Counted from the first letter of the stretch, positions 45,135-54,916 are shown. The stretch is 64,000 nt of DNA from Caballeronia sp. M1242 (GCF_017220215.1 NZ_CP071130.1:1240001-1304000); one strand, 5' to 3'. The notes: generated from the sequence alone by a model not told the origin. Made by a program: numbers and translations.

Positions 45135-47155
45135 GCGTCGCCCAGCACGTTGCGCAAGGCCGGCGCGTCGGCTTGCGCGGCGCGGCTGCGGTTATCCACG
45201 GTGGGCGCGGACGCCTGCGAATCGAGGCCGGACCACGACACGCCATCGGTGGACTGGCGGCGCGCGGCCGCCACGCAGGCATCGACCAGTTCCTTGAACG
45301 ACACCGCCGCCGAACTCGTCCGCACGAGCACTTCGCCTTGCAACGGACTTTCCGCGACCACGAGCCCGACGATCAACTCTGCCGCAGGCGCGCGCTGATG
45401 CAGCCGGCGCAGCAGATTGCGCAGATACGGCGGCGATTCGGCGGCATCGAACGAGACGACGCAGATGATGGTCACGCCCGACAAGTCCACTTCGCCGAAG
45501 CGCCCGCGCGAGAACCGCTCGTAGCCGGTCAGATCCGCGCCCAGCCCGTGCTTGCGGAAAAGCTGCACGGCGATGGTCGCGGCGAGATCGTCCAGCGGGC
45601 TTCTCCCCGCGATGCACAGCACTGACGCCGTGTGCCCTTCCGCGCCTGCGTCGAAGTATTCGGGCGGCGATTCGGATGCGATTGCCGTCGTATCGTCGGC
45701 GGCGAGATTCACGAGCGGCTCTTCCTTGCGCTGAACCACGGGCGTCACGTCCTCGGCGTCCTCCAGCCCTTCGATGATGTCGAGCGCCGATTCGTTGATG
45801 CGCTTCAACTGGTCCGCCGTCACGACGCCGCGCAGCACGTCGTTATGCGCGAGGCGCAAGCCTTCGAGCGCGACTTCGTCGTAATACGCGACGAGCGAGC
45901 GGTCCTTCAGCAGCGATTCGGCCTGCACGAGCGCCTCATCGGGATCGTTGGCGAGCAGGCGCTGATAGAAGTTTTCCGCTGGTGTCAGCGCGGGCCGGTC
46001 GCCGAAAAGCACATCGAGGAATTCGAGGCGGTCCACATGTCGCCCGAGAATGACGAGGCAAAGCGTGAGCGGCGTCGAAAGGACGAGGCCGATCGGCCCC
46101 CAGATCCAGCTCCAGAAAATCGCTGCGACGATCACCGCGAACGGCGAAAGGCCCGTGCTGTGGCCGTACAGAAGCGGCTCGACGATCTGCCCGGCGATGA
46201 TGTCGGTCGCGCCGTATAGCACGATGGTCCAGATCAGCATGGTCCAGCCCGGCCCGACCGCCGCCGCGAAGATCACCGCGAGCAACGCGGCAATCCACGT
46301 CCCGACGTAGGGCACGAAGCGCAGGAGCGCCGTCATCACGCCAAACAGCAACGCACCCGGCACGCCGATCACCGCGAGCCCGATGCAAATGACGATACCC
46401 ACCCCGACGTTGATGCCCAGCTGCGCCAGAAAATAACGGGAGAGGCGGCGCGCGGCCTCGTCCATCGCCGTGGTCGCGCGGTGCAGGTCGCGCGAACCGA
46501 AGAGGCGGATCAGCCGGTCGCGCAGGTCTTCCCGCTGCAACAGGATGAACACCGCGACGACGAGCACGATGCCGGTCGTTTCCAGCGGACTGATGACGGG
46601 CGATAGAAACCGCTGCGCCAGTTCCAGCGGCGACGGCGCCGGCTCGTGGACTTCGACGGGCATCGGCTGATCGATGGGCGAAGCCGCCGGGTTGTCCTCG
46701 TTCGCGTGGGGTTCTTGCTCGCGCGCCGGCGACAGGCGCTTCAGCGCACGCGACGCGCGCCCGAGAAACGCGTCCGCGCGGCCGACCGTCATGCGCTGCA
46801 CGCTGTCGACCTTGCGCTCGACGGCCACCTGATACTTCGGCAGATCGCTCGCGAGTTGCGCGACCTGCGCGCCGATCAGCGCGCCGACAGCCGTGAGCAC
46901 GGACAACGCGACGAAGACCGCGACGATCACCGACGGCACCTGACCGAAGCGCAGCCGCCGCAGAAAATCGACGAACGGCGCGAGCAGAAAACTCAGCAGG
47001 ATTGCGAGGATGATCGGGATCATCACTGCGCGCCCGAAATACAAAGCGCAAATCACGACGACGACCGCCACGAGCGACGCCAGCGCGCGCAGGCCCGGCG
47101 CGTCGGGCGGCAGGATCTTCGCAGGAGGCCGGCGCGGGCCGGGAAGTGGAGGCAT
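45131..47155 (-). CDS. AI-2E family transporter with extra C-terminal cytoplasmic region
   Basis: 674 residues from ATG 47153-47155. The N-terminal ~400 residues form the PerM/AI-2E membrane domain: two or three helices, an extended loop with acidic and Pro-rich stretch (~150-185), then VISPLETTGIVLVVAVFILLQREDLRDRLIRL and WGPIGLVLSTPLTLCLVILGRHV. The last ~270 residues are soluble; LCIAGRSPLDDLAATIAVQLFRKHGLGADLTGYERF resembles a Rossmann-like or B12-binding-type fold. Family members export small molecules or act in osmotic or quorum pathways. Substrate unknown. Divergent from the GST gene; two repeat copies lie between. Confidence 0.9.
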   Translation of the reverse strand: MPPLPGPRRPPAKILPPDAPGLRALASLVAVVVVICALYFGRAVMIPIILAILLSFLLAPFVDFLRRLRFGQVPSVIVAVFVALSVLTAVGALIGAQVAQLASDLPKYQVAVERKVDSVQRMTVGRADAFLGRASRALKRLSPAREQEPHANEDNPAASPIDQPMPVEVHEPAPSPLELAQRFLSPVISPLETTGIVLVVAVFILLQREDLRDRLIRLFGSRDLHRATTAMDEAARRLSRYFLAQLGINVGVGIVICIGLAVIGVPGALLFGVMTALLRFVPYVGTWIAALLAVIFAAAVGPGWTMLIWTIVLYGATDIIAGQIVEPLLYGHSTGLSPFAVIVAAIFWSWIWGPIGLVLSTPLTLCLVILGRHVDRLEFLDVLFGDRPALTPAENFYQRLLANDPDEALVQAESLLKDRSLVAYYDEVALEGLRLAHNDVLRGVVTADQLKRINESALDIIEGLEDAEDVTPVVQRKEEPLVNLAADDTTAIASESPPEYFDAGAEGHTASVLCIAGRSPLDDLAATIAVQLFRKHGLGADLTGYERFSRGRFGEVDLSGVTIICVVSFDAAESPPYLRNLLRRLHQRAPAAELIVGLVVAESPLQGEVLVRTSSAAVSFKELVDACVAAARRQSTDGVSWSGLDSQASAPTVDNRSRAAQADAPALRNVLGDA

Positions 47156-47204
47156 GGAGTCGGCTCGTAGGAAATACTTTCCGAAAGAAGCAAGGCGCGT
47201 GCCG

Positions 47205-47221
47205 GTGAGAGTTTTCGGGAG
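47205..47221 (+). repeat. GGTGAG-N6-CGGGA repeat, copy 4
   Basis: GGTGAGAGTTTTCGGGA in the divergent spacer AI-2E/GST, identical over 17 bases to the copy at 62350. Confidence 0.75.
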
Positions 47222-47235
47222 AGCTGCGCCAAAAG

Positions 47236-47252
47236 GTGAGCGGATACGGGAT
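47236..47252 (+). repeat. GGTGAG-N6-CGGGA repeat, copy 5
   Basis: GGTGAGCGGATACGGGA, 31 bp after copy 4. Confidence 0.7.
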
Positions 47253-47382
47253 GACGGGCGCTGATTGAACTGCAAACAAGAATAGTGATTTGATTTCCGC
47301 TCGTATTCTGCTTCACGACGCACGAACCCATACTGCTTCTCAGGCGATCGGGATTCCCCCGGTCCACATGAGAGGAGTTGCC

Positions 47383-48003
47383 ATGAAGCTCTACCACCAC
47401 CCGCTTTCCGGCCATTCGCACCGCGCTCGTCTCTTCCTGCATCTGCTGAACATCGAGCACGACGAAGAGGAAGTCGATCTCGCCGCCCGCGCGCACAAAT
47501 CGCCCGAGTTTCTGCGCCTGAACCGCTTCGGCCAGGTGCCCGTGCTCGTCGACGGCGAGCACGTCGTCCAGGACTCGAACGCAATCCTCGTTTACATCGC
47601 CAAGAAGGCCGGCGCGACGCAATGGCTGCCCGAAACGCCCGCCGAAGCCGCCGCCGTGCAGCGCTGGCTTTCGGTCGCGGCAGGGCAGATCGCGTTCGGT
47701 CCGGCCGCCGCGCGTCTCGTCACGGTGTTCGGCAGCAAGTTCGACGTCGATGAAGTCATCGCCCGCGCGCATGCGGTGCTCAAGCTGATCGACGACGAAT
47801 TGCAAAGCCGCGACTGGATCGCGGATATCGGCAACGCGCATCCGACCATCGCGGATATCGCGCTTTACAGCTACATCGCGGGCGCGCCGGAAGGCAATGT
47901 CGATCTGTCCGGCTATCGCAACGTGCTGGCGTGGCTCGCGCGCATCGAGGCGTTGCCGGGCTTCGTGCCGTTCCAGCAGACCGCTGCGGGCCTGCGCGCC
48001 TAA
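47383..48003 (+). CDS. Glutathione S-transferase
   Basis: 206 residues, two-domain GST. The thioredoxin-like N-domain has [23 protein letters not shown] (catalytic Ser/His region), the cis-Pro segment [24 protein letters not shown] and the all-helical C-domain with [42 protein letters not shown]. It conjugates glutathione to electrophiles or acts as a reductase. ATG 47383 follows AGAGGAG. It lies 22 nt before the PNPOx-FNR-ferredoxin gene, so the two probably form an operon, perhaps with the LysR gene. Confidence 0.94.
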   Translation: MKLYHHPLSGHSHRARLFLHLLNIEHDEEEVDLAARAHKSPEFLRLNRFGQVPVLVDGEHVVQDSNAILVYIAKKAGATQWLPETPAEAAAVQRWLSVAAGQIAFGPAAARLVTVFGSKFDVDEVIARAHAVLKLIDDELQSRDWIADIGNAHPTIADIALYSYIAGAPEGNVDLSGYRNVLAWLARIEALPGFVPFQQTAAGLRA

Positions 48004-48025
48004 CCTCTTGCCGGAGACGACGATC

Positions 48026-50104
48026 ATGCCTGCCACCGCTTCGATTACCGCGCCTTCGCCCTGGCATCGCGGCGAAGTCGAGATGCAAACCGCCGCTGGC
48101 GTCGCGGCGCGCATGCACGACGTCGGACAGCGCGTCGTGCGCCCATTCATGCCGGAACAGCATCGGCAATTCTTCGCGCAGTTGCCCTTCATCGTCGCCG
48201 GTACGGTCGATGCCGACGGCGACGCCTGGGCCACGTTCCTCACCGGCCGCCCCGGCTTTCTGAGCACGCCGGATGCGACCACGCTTTCCGTCGGGCACAT
48301 TCGCGATCCGCTCGATCCCGCCGACGCGGGTCTTGCGGACGGCGCGTCGGTCGGCTTGCTCGGCATCGAGATGCATACGCGGCGGCGCAATCGCGTGAAC
48401 GGCGTGATTCATCGCGATAACGCGGCTCACGGGCAAGCATTCGAAGTGGCCGTCGAGCAGAGCTTCGGCAATTGTCCGCAATACATTCAGTTGCGCGACT
48501 TTGCGTTCGTGCGCGACGCGTCAACGCCCTCGCCGTCCAGTCCCGTTTCGCTCGATGCGCAGTCGCCGCGCATGCGGGCGATGATCGAGCGCGCCGATAC
48601 GTTCTTCGTCGCGTCGTACTTCGATCGCGAGGACGGGCATCGCCAGGTGGACGTGTCGCATCGCGGCGGCAAGGCGGGCTTCGTGCGCGTGTCCGACGAC
48701 GGCGCGCTCACGATTCCCGACTTCGCGGGCAATCTGTTCTTCAACACGCTCGGCAATATCGCGGTCAACGGCCGGGCGGGACTCGTGTTCGCCGACTTCG
48801 AAACCGGCGACGTCCTGCAACTCACAGGCGATGCGCAAGTGCTGCTCGACTCGCCCGAAACCGCCGCTTTTCAGGGCGCCGAGCGCCTGTGGCGCTTCGT
48901 GCCGCGCCGCGTTCTCTTGCGCGAAGACGCGCTGCCGCTGCGCTGGACGTTTCGCCGCGAAGGCTGGTCGCCGAACTCGCTGATGACGGGCGACTGGAAC
49001 GAAGCCGCGCAGCGCATGAAGGCTGCGGCGCTCGCGAATGCGTGGCGGCCGTATCGCGTGAGCCGCATCGTCGACGAAAGCGACGTGATCCGCTCGTTCT
49101 GGCTCGAACCGGCGGATGGCGCGGGCATCGTGCCGCACGCGGCGGGACAGCATTTGCCGGTGCGGCTCACGTTGCCGGGCGAAACGAAGCCGCTCGTGCG
49201 CACGTACACGCTGTCGGTCGGGCCGGCTGACGGCGTGTATCGCATCAGCGTGAAGCGCGAAGGCCGGGCGTCGGCGTATCTGCACGACGCGCTGAAAGTG
49301 GGCGACATCATCGAAGCGCGGCAGCCGGCGGGCAACTTCACGATCGATCCGTTCGAAGCGCGCCCCGCCGTGCTGCTGGCGGCGGGCGTCGGCATCACGC
49401 CGATGCTCGCGATGTTGCGCCATGTCGTCTACGAAGGACTGCGCAAGCGGCGCGTGCGTCCGGTCTGGCTGATCGCGTCGGCGCGCACGCTCGCGAACCG
49501 CGCGTTCGCCGCCGAGATCGACACACTCGCGCAAAGTGCGGGCGGCGCGGTCAACATGATACGCGTGCTGAGCGACCCGCAAGGCGCGCAACTCAAGCGC
49601 GATTACGACGTGTCGGGCCGCATCGACATCGATCTTCTGACGAGCGTCCTGCCGTTCAACGACTACGACTTCTATCTGTGCGGACCGGGCGCGTTCATGC
49701 AATCGCTCTACGACGGCCTGCGCGCACTGAACGTTGCCGACACGCGCATTCATGCGGAGGCGTTCGGTCCTGCATCGCTCGTGCGCACGCCGGATCGCGG
49801 CGTCGAGATGAAGCCCATGCGCCCGCCCGCCACCGAAGCCGTGCCCGTGCGCTTCGTGAAGTCGCAACGCGACGTGCAATGGCAGCCCGCGAGCGGCACG
49901 CTGCTGGAACTGGCCGAAGCGTCTGGCGTGGAGACGGAATCGAACTGTCGCGGCGGAACGTGCGGGACGTGCAGAACGCGCATCGTGAGCGGCGCGGTGT
50001 CGTATGCGAGCGAGCCGGCGTTCCACGTCGACGAAAAGGAGGCGCTGATCTGCTGCGCCCGCCCGGCAGCGGACGCCGACGCCCCGCTGCAACTCGATCT
50101 GTAG
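48026..50104 (+). CDS. Fusion of PNPOx-like flavin domain, FNR reductase and 2Fe-2S ferredoxin
   Basis: 692 residues with three parts. Residues ~20-330 form a pyridoxamine-oxidase-like flavin-binding region (FIVAGTVDADGDAWATFLTGRPGFL and HVDVSHRGGKAGFVRVSDD-like strands). Residues ~345-580 form a ferredoxin-NADP reductase module (RTYTLSVGPADGVYRISVKREG, VLLAAGVGITPMLAMLRH, FYLCGPGAFMQSLYDGL). The C-terminal ~90 residues hold a plant-type ferredoxin with cysteines in NCRGGTCGTC and LICC. It is likely an electron-transfer enzyme moving electrons from NAD(P)H via flavin and iron-sulfur to an unknown acceptor. ATG 48026 follows CCGGAGAC; the GST gene precedes by 22 nt. Confidence 0.9.
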   Translation: MPATASITAPSPWHRGEVEMQTAAGVAARMHDVGQRVVRPFMPEQHRQFFAQLPFIVAGTVDADGDAWATFLTGRPGFLSTPDATTLSVGHIRDPLDPADAGLADGASVGLLGIEMHTRRRNRVNGVIHRDNAAHGQAFEVAVEQSFGNCPQYIQLRDFAFVRDASTPSPSSPVSLDAQSPRMRAMIERADTFFVASYFDREDGHRQVDVSHRGGKAGFVRVSDDGALTIPDFAGNLFFNTLGNIAVNGRAGLVFADFETGDVLQLTGDAQVLLDSPETAAFQGAERLWRFVPRRVLLREDALPLRWTFRREGWSPNSLMTGDWNEAAQRMKAAALANAWRPYRVSRIVDESDVIRSFWLEPADGAGIVPHAAGQHLPVRLTLPGETKPLVRTYTLSVGPADGVYRISVKREGRASAYLHDALKVGDIIEARQPAGNFTIDPFEARPAVLLAAGVGITPMLAMLRHVVYEGLRKRRVRPVWLIASARTLANRAFAAEIDTLAQSAGGAVNMIRVLSDPQGAQLKRDYDVSGRIDIDLLTSVLPFNDYDFYLCGPGAFMQSLYDGLRALNVADTRIHAEAFGPASLVRTPDRGVEMKPMRPPATEAVPVRFVKSQRDVQWQPASGTLLELAEASGVETESNCRGGTCGTCRTRIVSGAVSYASEPAFHVDEKEALICCARPAADADAPLQLDL

Positions 50105-50181
50105 ACCAAAGCGCCATTGCGGGACGTCCCGGCATGCCCGAGAATGCACGGCAACTTTCTCGCCCGCTTCCCGCATCCGAC

Positions 50182-51081
50182 ATGGACCGTTTTCAGGCAA
50201 TGTCGACCTTCGTCACGGTGGTCGAAACAGGCGGCTTCGCGTCGGCCGCGCGCAAGCTCGATGTCTCGCCTTCGGTCGTGAGCCGCGTCGTGACTGAGCT
50301 CGAAGAGCGCCTTGGCGTGCGCCTGCTCACGCGCACCACGCGCGTCGTGCGCCTGACCGACGCTGGCAACGGCTTCTTCGAAGACTGCCGGCGCATACTC
50401 GGCGAAGTGGACACCGCCGAGCTCGCCGCGCGAGGCACGCACGCATCGCCGCGCGGCGTGCTCTCGCTGACCGCGCCTGTCTTGTTCGGCCGGCTGCATG
50501 TGACGCCCATCGTGCTCGACTACCTGTCGCGTTATCCCGAAGCCGATGCGAACTGCTGGTTCGTCGACCGCGTGGTGAATCTCGTCGACGAGGGCATCGA
50601 CGTGGCCGTGCGCATCGCGCAACTGCCGGATTCGTCGCTTCAGGCGATTCCCGTCGGACGCGTGCGGCGCGTGCTCTGCGCGTCGCCCGCCTATCTCGCG
50701 AAGCACGGCACGCCGTCGCGCCCGGAAGACCTCGACGCGCACACGATCATCGCGTCTACGGGATCGTCTTCGCCGCCGGAATGGCGTCTTCACGATGGCG
50801 ATCGCACCGTGATCGTCCGTACGCGAGCGCGCTTCATCACGACGACGAACGATTCGGCCATCGATGCGGCGCTCGCGGACTTCGGTATCGCGCGGCTCCT
50901 GTCGTATCAAGTCGCGCAGCACGTAAGCGAAGGTCGGCTCGTGATCGTGCTCGCCGAATTCGAGCCGCCGCCGCTGCCTATTCATCTCGTGCATCGCGAA
51001 GGACGCCACGTCACGCAGAAGGTCCGCGCGTTCCTCGATCTGGCCGTGGCGACCTTGCGCGCGGATGCATCGTTGCGCTAA
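50182..51081 (+). CDS. LysR-type transcriptional regulator
   Basis: 299 residues. The winged helix starts at once: MDRFQAMSTFVTVVETGGFASAARKLDVSPSVVSRVVTELEERLGVRLLTRTTRVVRLTDAG. The effector domain contains GVLSLTAPVLFGRLHVTPIVLDYL and DEGIDVAVRIAQLPDSSLQAIPVG. An in-frame ATG 48 nt upstream would add 16 residues outside the domain and is less likely. It follows the GST/fusion genes in the same direction by 77 nt, so it may regulate them although LysR genes are usually divergent. Ligand unknown. Confidence 0.93.
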   Translation: MDRFQAMSTFVTVVETGGFASAARKLDVSPSVVSRVVTELEERLGVRLLTRTTRVVRLTDAGNGFFEDCRRILGEVDTAELAARGTHASPRGVLSLTAPVLFGRLHVTPIVLDYLSRYPEADANCWFVDRVVNLVDEGIDVAVRIAQLPDSSLQAIPVGRVRRVLCASPAYLAKHGTPSRPEDLDAHTIIASTGSSSPPEWRLHDGDRTVIVRTRARFITTTNDSAIDAALADFGIARLLSYQVAQHVSEGRLVIVLAEFEPPPLPIHLVHREGRHVTQKVRAFLDLAVATLRADASLR

Positions 51082-51262
51082 TCGCGCTAAAGGAAGGGCG
51101 TGGCGGCTTCGTGAATCTTTGAGGAATCGAACGCCCGTTAGCGCGCGAGCCGTGCAAAATGGCGGCAAACCATGCAACATAGCTCTCTTCGGCGTATTTG
51201 CGCTTCCAGCCGCGTTCCGGCTCGACGAACCGGCTCTTCCGAACCTCAACGGCTCACGCACC

Positions 51263-52738
51263 ATGACGAACCCGACCTCTCCCAACAATGAACGCCCGCT
51301 CGACATGATCATCTTCGGCGGCGGCGGAGACCTGGCGGCGCGCAAGCTGCTGCCCGCGCTGTACATGGCGCATTCGCACTGCAACCTGCCCGCCGAGACG
51401 CGCATTCTCGCGATCGGCCGCAAGGACTGGACGCGCGAAGATTATCTGAAGAACTTCATGGAGAAGCAGTCGCGTCCGTTCATCGACGAGAAGGCTTTCG
51501 ATGCGCAGTCCTGGGACAAATTCCTCGCGCTGTTCGACTACGTGCGCGTCGATGTCGAGAATCCCGACGACTTCCGCCGTCTCGCCGAAGCCACGCGGCC
51601 GAACGTGCAGCGCGTGTTCTATCTCTCGACTTCGCCTGAACTGTTCACGACGATTTGCGACAACCTCTCGGCGGCCGGCATCGTCGACGATCAAGCGCGC
51701 GTCGTGCTCGAAAAGCCGCTCGGCCATGATCTCGCCTCCGCGCGCGCCATCAACGACGCGGTCGGCCGGCACTTCAAGGAAGAGCAGATCTACCGTATCG
51801 ACCATTATCTCGGCAAGGAAACGGTGCAGAACCTGATGGTGCTGCGCTTCGGCAATCCGATTTTCGGGCCGCTGTGGCAGGCGCCGTACATCAAGAGCGT
51901 GCAGATCACGGTGGCGGAAACGGTGGGCGTGGGCAGCCGCGCGGGCTTCTACGATCACACCGGCGCGCTGCGCGACATGGTGCAGAACCACTTGCTGCAA
52001 CTGCTGTGCATCGTCGCAATGGAGCCGCCCGTTTCGCTCGATCCGGACGCCGTGCGCGACGAAAAGCTGAAGGTGCTGAAATCGCTGCGTCCGATGACCG
52101 TTTCCGACACCGCCCGCGACACCGTGCGCGGCCAGTACGCGGCGGGCGCCGTGGGCGGCGAGCCGGTCAAGGGTTACTTGCAGGAAGACAACGTGCCGCC
52201 CGACAGCCGCGCGGAGACGTTCGTGGCGTTGCGCGCGCATATCAACAACTGGCGCTGGGCCAACGTGCCGTTCTTCCTGCGCACCGGCAAGCGCATGCAG
52301 ACGCGGCGTTCGGAAATCGTCATCGACTTCGCGGACCTGCCGTTTTCCATCATCCCGAGCGGGCCGCGCAACTATGGCAACCGGCTCATCATTACGTTGC
52401 AGCCGGAAGAGTCCATCCAGTTGCAGATGCTCGCGAAGGAACCGGGCAGCGGCATGCAGATGCTGCCCGTGAACCTCAATCTCGATCTTCAGCAGGCCAT
52501 GACGCAGCGCCGCGCGGAAGCGTACGAACGCTTGCTGATCGACGTGATTCGCGGCCGGCTCACGCACTTCATGCGCCGCGACGAACTGGAAGCCGCGTGG
52601 GCGTGGGTCGAGCCGATTCTCAACGGCTGGAAGGAACTCGGCGACCGGCCGCGTGGCTACACGGCGGGCACGTTCGGCCCGGCGGCGTCTTCCGCGTTGA
52701 TGGCGCGCGAGAATCTCGCGTGGGCGGAAGAAGGTTGA
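51263..52738 (+). CDS. zwf: Glucose-6-phosphate 1-dehydrogenase
   Basis: 491 residues, normal length. NADP-binding IIFGGGGDLAARKLLPALY, active-site RIDHYLGKETVQNLMVLRFGN (His-Lys), substrate EKPLGHDLASA, and DHTGALRDMVQNHLLQLL are all present. ATG 51263 starts MTNPTSPNNERPLDMIIFGG, placing the nucleotide motif at the expected place. It oxidises glucose-6-phosphate to 6-phosphogluconolactone with NADP, opening the Entner-Doudoroff and pentose phosphate routes. No pgl or edd gene is next to it. It ends one base before the convergent FUSC gene. Confidence 0.97.
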   Translation: MTNPTSPNNERPLDMIIFGGGGDLAARKLLPALYMAHSHCNLPAETRILAIGRKDWTREDYLKNFMEKQSRPFIDEKAFDAQSWDKFLALFDYVRVDVENPDDFRRLAEATRPNVQRVFYLSTSPELFTTICDNLSAAGIVDDQARVVLEKPLGHDLASARAINDAVGRHFKEEQIYRIDHYLGKETVQNLMVLRFGNPIFGPLWQAPYIKSVQITVAETVGVGSRAGFYDHTGALRDMVQNHLLQLLCIVAMEPPVSLDPDAVRDEKLKVLKSLRPMTVSDTARDTVRGQYAAGAVGGEPVKGYLQEDNVPPDSRAETFVALRAHINNWRWANVPFFLRTGKRMQTRRSEIVIDFADLPFSIIPSGPRNYGNRLIITLQPEESIQLQMLAKEPGSGMQMLPVNLNLDLQQAMTQRRAEAYERLLIDVIRGRLTHFMRRDELEAAWAWVEPILNGWKELGDRPRGYTAGTFGPAASSALMARENLAWAEEG

Positions 52739-52739
52739 T

Positions 52740-54023
52740 TCAGCGCATCGCGGGGCGCGCCGCGCGTCGCGATGCGAGCGCCCTGCCCGCGGCCATCACC
52801 GCCGCGAGCACGGCGATTCCGCAGAGAATGCCCGCGAGCCGAAGCGCCGCGGGCATCGGATCAGACGACCAGTGGTGATCCTGCACGAACACCATGATGA
52901 ACGCGATGGTGAATTGCCGCCCGACATAGCTCGCGCCTTGCGCGCCCGTCTGCACATGACAGCCGATCCACACGCCCGCGCATAGCGCGAGCATGCACGC
53001 GGGCTCGCTATCGCCGATCAGCGGCAGAAGCGCGAGACTCGCCGCGCCCGCGATCAGGCAGCCGAGCACGCGCTGCACCATGCGCGACCCGATCGGCCGC
53101 CGCGTCGGCTTGCCGAGCGCCGATGCGGGCAGAATCAATACGGCGATGGCCGTGACCATCGCCTGCGCGAAGCCGGGCAAGTTCCACGCATACGCCACCG
53201 ACGCCAGTATCGCCACCGACCACGCCGCATGCCACGCGAGGCGCTTGCGCATCGCTCGGGCGGACTGCATTTCCTGCTTCGCGCTGAGTGCGTGGAGCGG
53301 ACCGGACTGAATGATGGACACGGCCGCCGTTTCGTGACTCGATCCATCGACGCGATCCGCCGTTGAGGACGCCCTCGCGCTCGATACGGGCGCCGCGCCC
53401 CGCGACCTCCGATACTGCTGCGCGGCCGCGTGAGAGAGCGCGGACACGGCCACGCACGCGAGCGTCCCGACGACGACTTCGGCCACGCGCGATAGCGCAA
53501 ACGAAGCCGTCGCCGAAGCCGACGCCAGCCGATGCGCCTCGAACGTCACCATCAGCGCGGTCACCGCGCCGAGCACCCATGCATAGCCCGCATCCGAAGC
53601 CAGCGCGCGATACACCGACACGCCCGCGATCAGCGCCAGCAACGGCACGAAGAGCCACGGTGTATCGCCGATCAGCGGTCCCGCCGTCGCGCCGAGCAAC
53701 GCGCCGGCGATGGTGCCGAGCACGCGATGCACGCCACGCTGCGCGCAGGCCGAGAACTTCGACTGCATGACCGCGAAGCCGCTGATCGCCGCCCACCAGA
53801 TATGTTCGAGCCGAAAGGCGTATGCAAGCGCGACCGCGAGCGCGACGGATGCCATCGCCTGCGTCGCGAAGAACGCGCGGGCGGGCGTCGGTCGGATGGC
53901 GGCGAGTTCGCGCCCGAGCGATACGAATGCCTCGCGCACGAGATCAGCGAGGGCGTCGAATGCCGCGAAGGCGCTGCGCGACGTGGCGGAAGGGTCGTTA
54001 ATCGTGGAATGGTCGTTCGGCAT
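52740..54023 (-). CDS. FUSC-family membrane protein
   Basis: 427 residues. Two blocks of membrane helices (~50-195 and ~270-415) are separated by a cytoplasmic region with YRRSRGAAPVSSARASSTADRVDGS. The FUSC signature is visible in FRLEHIWWAAISGFAVMQSKFSACAQRGVHRVLGTIAGALLGATAGPLIGD, repeated in the second half as AWNLPGFAQAMVTAIAVLILPAS...GSRMVQRVLGCLIAGAASL. Such proteins resemble aromatic-acid efflux pumps (AaeB) and fusaric-acid resistance proteins. It has no partner HlyD gene here. Divergent from wrbA. Confidence 0.9.
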   Translation of the reverse strand: MPNDHSTINDPSATSRSAFAAFDALADLVREAFVSLGRELAAIRPTPARAFFATQAMASVALAVALAYAFRLEHIWWAAISGFAVMQSKFSACAQRGVHRVLGTIAGALLGATAGPLIGDTPWLFVPLLALIAGVSVYRALASDAGYAWVLGAVTALMVTFEAHRLASASATASFALSRVAEVVVGTLACVAVSALSHAAAQQYRRSRGAAPVSSARASSTADRVDGSSHETAAVSIIQSGPLHALSAKQEMQSARAMRKRLAWHAAWSVAILASVAYAWNLPGFAQAMVTAIAVLILPASALGKPTRRPIGSRMVQRVLGCLIAGAASLALLPLIGDSEPACMLALCAGVWIGCHVQTGAQGASYVGRQFTIAFIMVFVQDHHWSSDPMPAALRLAGILCGIAVLAAVMAAGRALASRRAARPAMR

Positions 54024-54170
54024 CGTCGGCGGTGGCGGGGTCTTGTCTGAGCGTAGACGCGGATCGGCGCGAGCGCAATGGAAGCGTCGACGTCCGGCAA
54101 CATCCGCACGCCGATGCTATGGTTGAGACTCGCGACCCGCGATCAACCGGCGACATTACAAGGACATTCC

Positions 54171-54776
54171 ATGGCGAAAGTACTGGTGCTCTATTACTCG
54201 ATGTACGGTCACGTCGAAACGATGGCGCAAGCGGTAGCCGAAGGCGCGGGCGGCGTGCCGGGCGTCGAGGTCACGGTGAAGCGCGTGCCGGAAACCATTC
54301 CGGCGGATCAGGCGGCCGTCATCGGCGTGAAGCTAGACCAGCAGGCGCCCGTGGCCACCATCGACGAACTCGCGAACTACGACGCCATCATCTTGGGCAC
54401 GCCCACGCGCTTCGGGAACATGGCCGGGCAGATGCGCACGTTCCTCGACCAGACGGGCGGCCTGTGGGTGAAAGGCGCGCTGGTCGGCAAGATCGGCAGC
54501 GTGTTCACGTCCACGGCTTCGCAACACGGCGGGCAGGAAACCACCATCACGTCGTTTCACACGACGCTCCTGCATCACGGCATGATCGTCGCCGGCGTGC
54601 CGTACGCGTGCGCCGCGCTCACCAGCATGGCGGAAATCTCGGGCGGCACGCCGTACGGCGCGACCACCATCGTCGGTGCGGACGGCAAGCGTCATCCGAC
54701 GCAGAACGAACTCGACATCGCGCGATATCAGGGCAAGCACGTCGCCGAACTGGCAGTCAAGATCGCGGGCAAGTGA
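54171..54776 (+). CDS. wrbA: NAD(P)H:quinone oxidoreductase WrbA
   Basis: 201 residues, normal for WrbA. Flavodoxin-like fold: [26 protein letters not shown] (FMN phosphate loop), [58 protein letters not shown] and [13 protein letters not shown]. It performs two-electron reduction of quinones, avoiding semiquinones, under stress or in stationary phase. The ATG follows TTACAAGGACAT, a string also found before the chemoreceptor gene at 43253. Divergent from the FUSC gene. The 743 bases after it contain no protein gene. Confidence 0.96.
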   Translation: MAKVLVLYYSMYGHVETMAQAVAEGAGGVPGVEVTVKRVPETIPADQAAVIGVKLDQQAPVATIDELANYDAIILGTPTRFGNMAGQMRTFLDQTGGLWVKGALVGKIGSVFTSTASQHGGQETTITSFHTTLLHHGMIVAGVPYACAALTSMAEISGGTPYGATTIVGADGKRHPTQNELDIARYQGKHVAELAVKIAGK

Positions 54777-54821
54777 GACGCTCGACTGAGTGGCGCTGGC
54801 CGACACGCTTGACTCAGTCTG

Positions 54822-54839
54822 TTGGCGCTTATGCGACAA
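54822..54839. promoter_or_regulatory. Palindrome upstream of the orphan sigma-54 promoter
   Basis: TTGGCGCTTATGCGACAA has matching arms TTG-x-CGC and GCG-x-CAA around a 4-base centre. It is about 60 bp upstream of the -24 element, a usual distance for an activator site. Confidence 0.4.
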
Positions 54840-54890
54840 GTGCGATGCGCGGCGCTCGCGCTAGCCTCGCTGCAAGCCGTCGCGAGAGGA

Positions 54891-54907
54891 TTGGCACGCT
54901 CGCTGCA
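54891..54907 (+). promoter_or_regulatory. Sigma-54-type promoter without downstream protein gene
   Basis: TTGGCACG-CTCG-CTGCA, same -24 and -12 elements as the gntP promoter; GG (54893-54894) to GC (54905-54906) is 12 bp. Expected start near 54917. Confidence 0.65.
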
Positions 54908-54916
54908 TAGCGAGTG

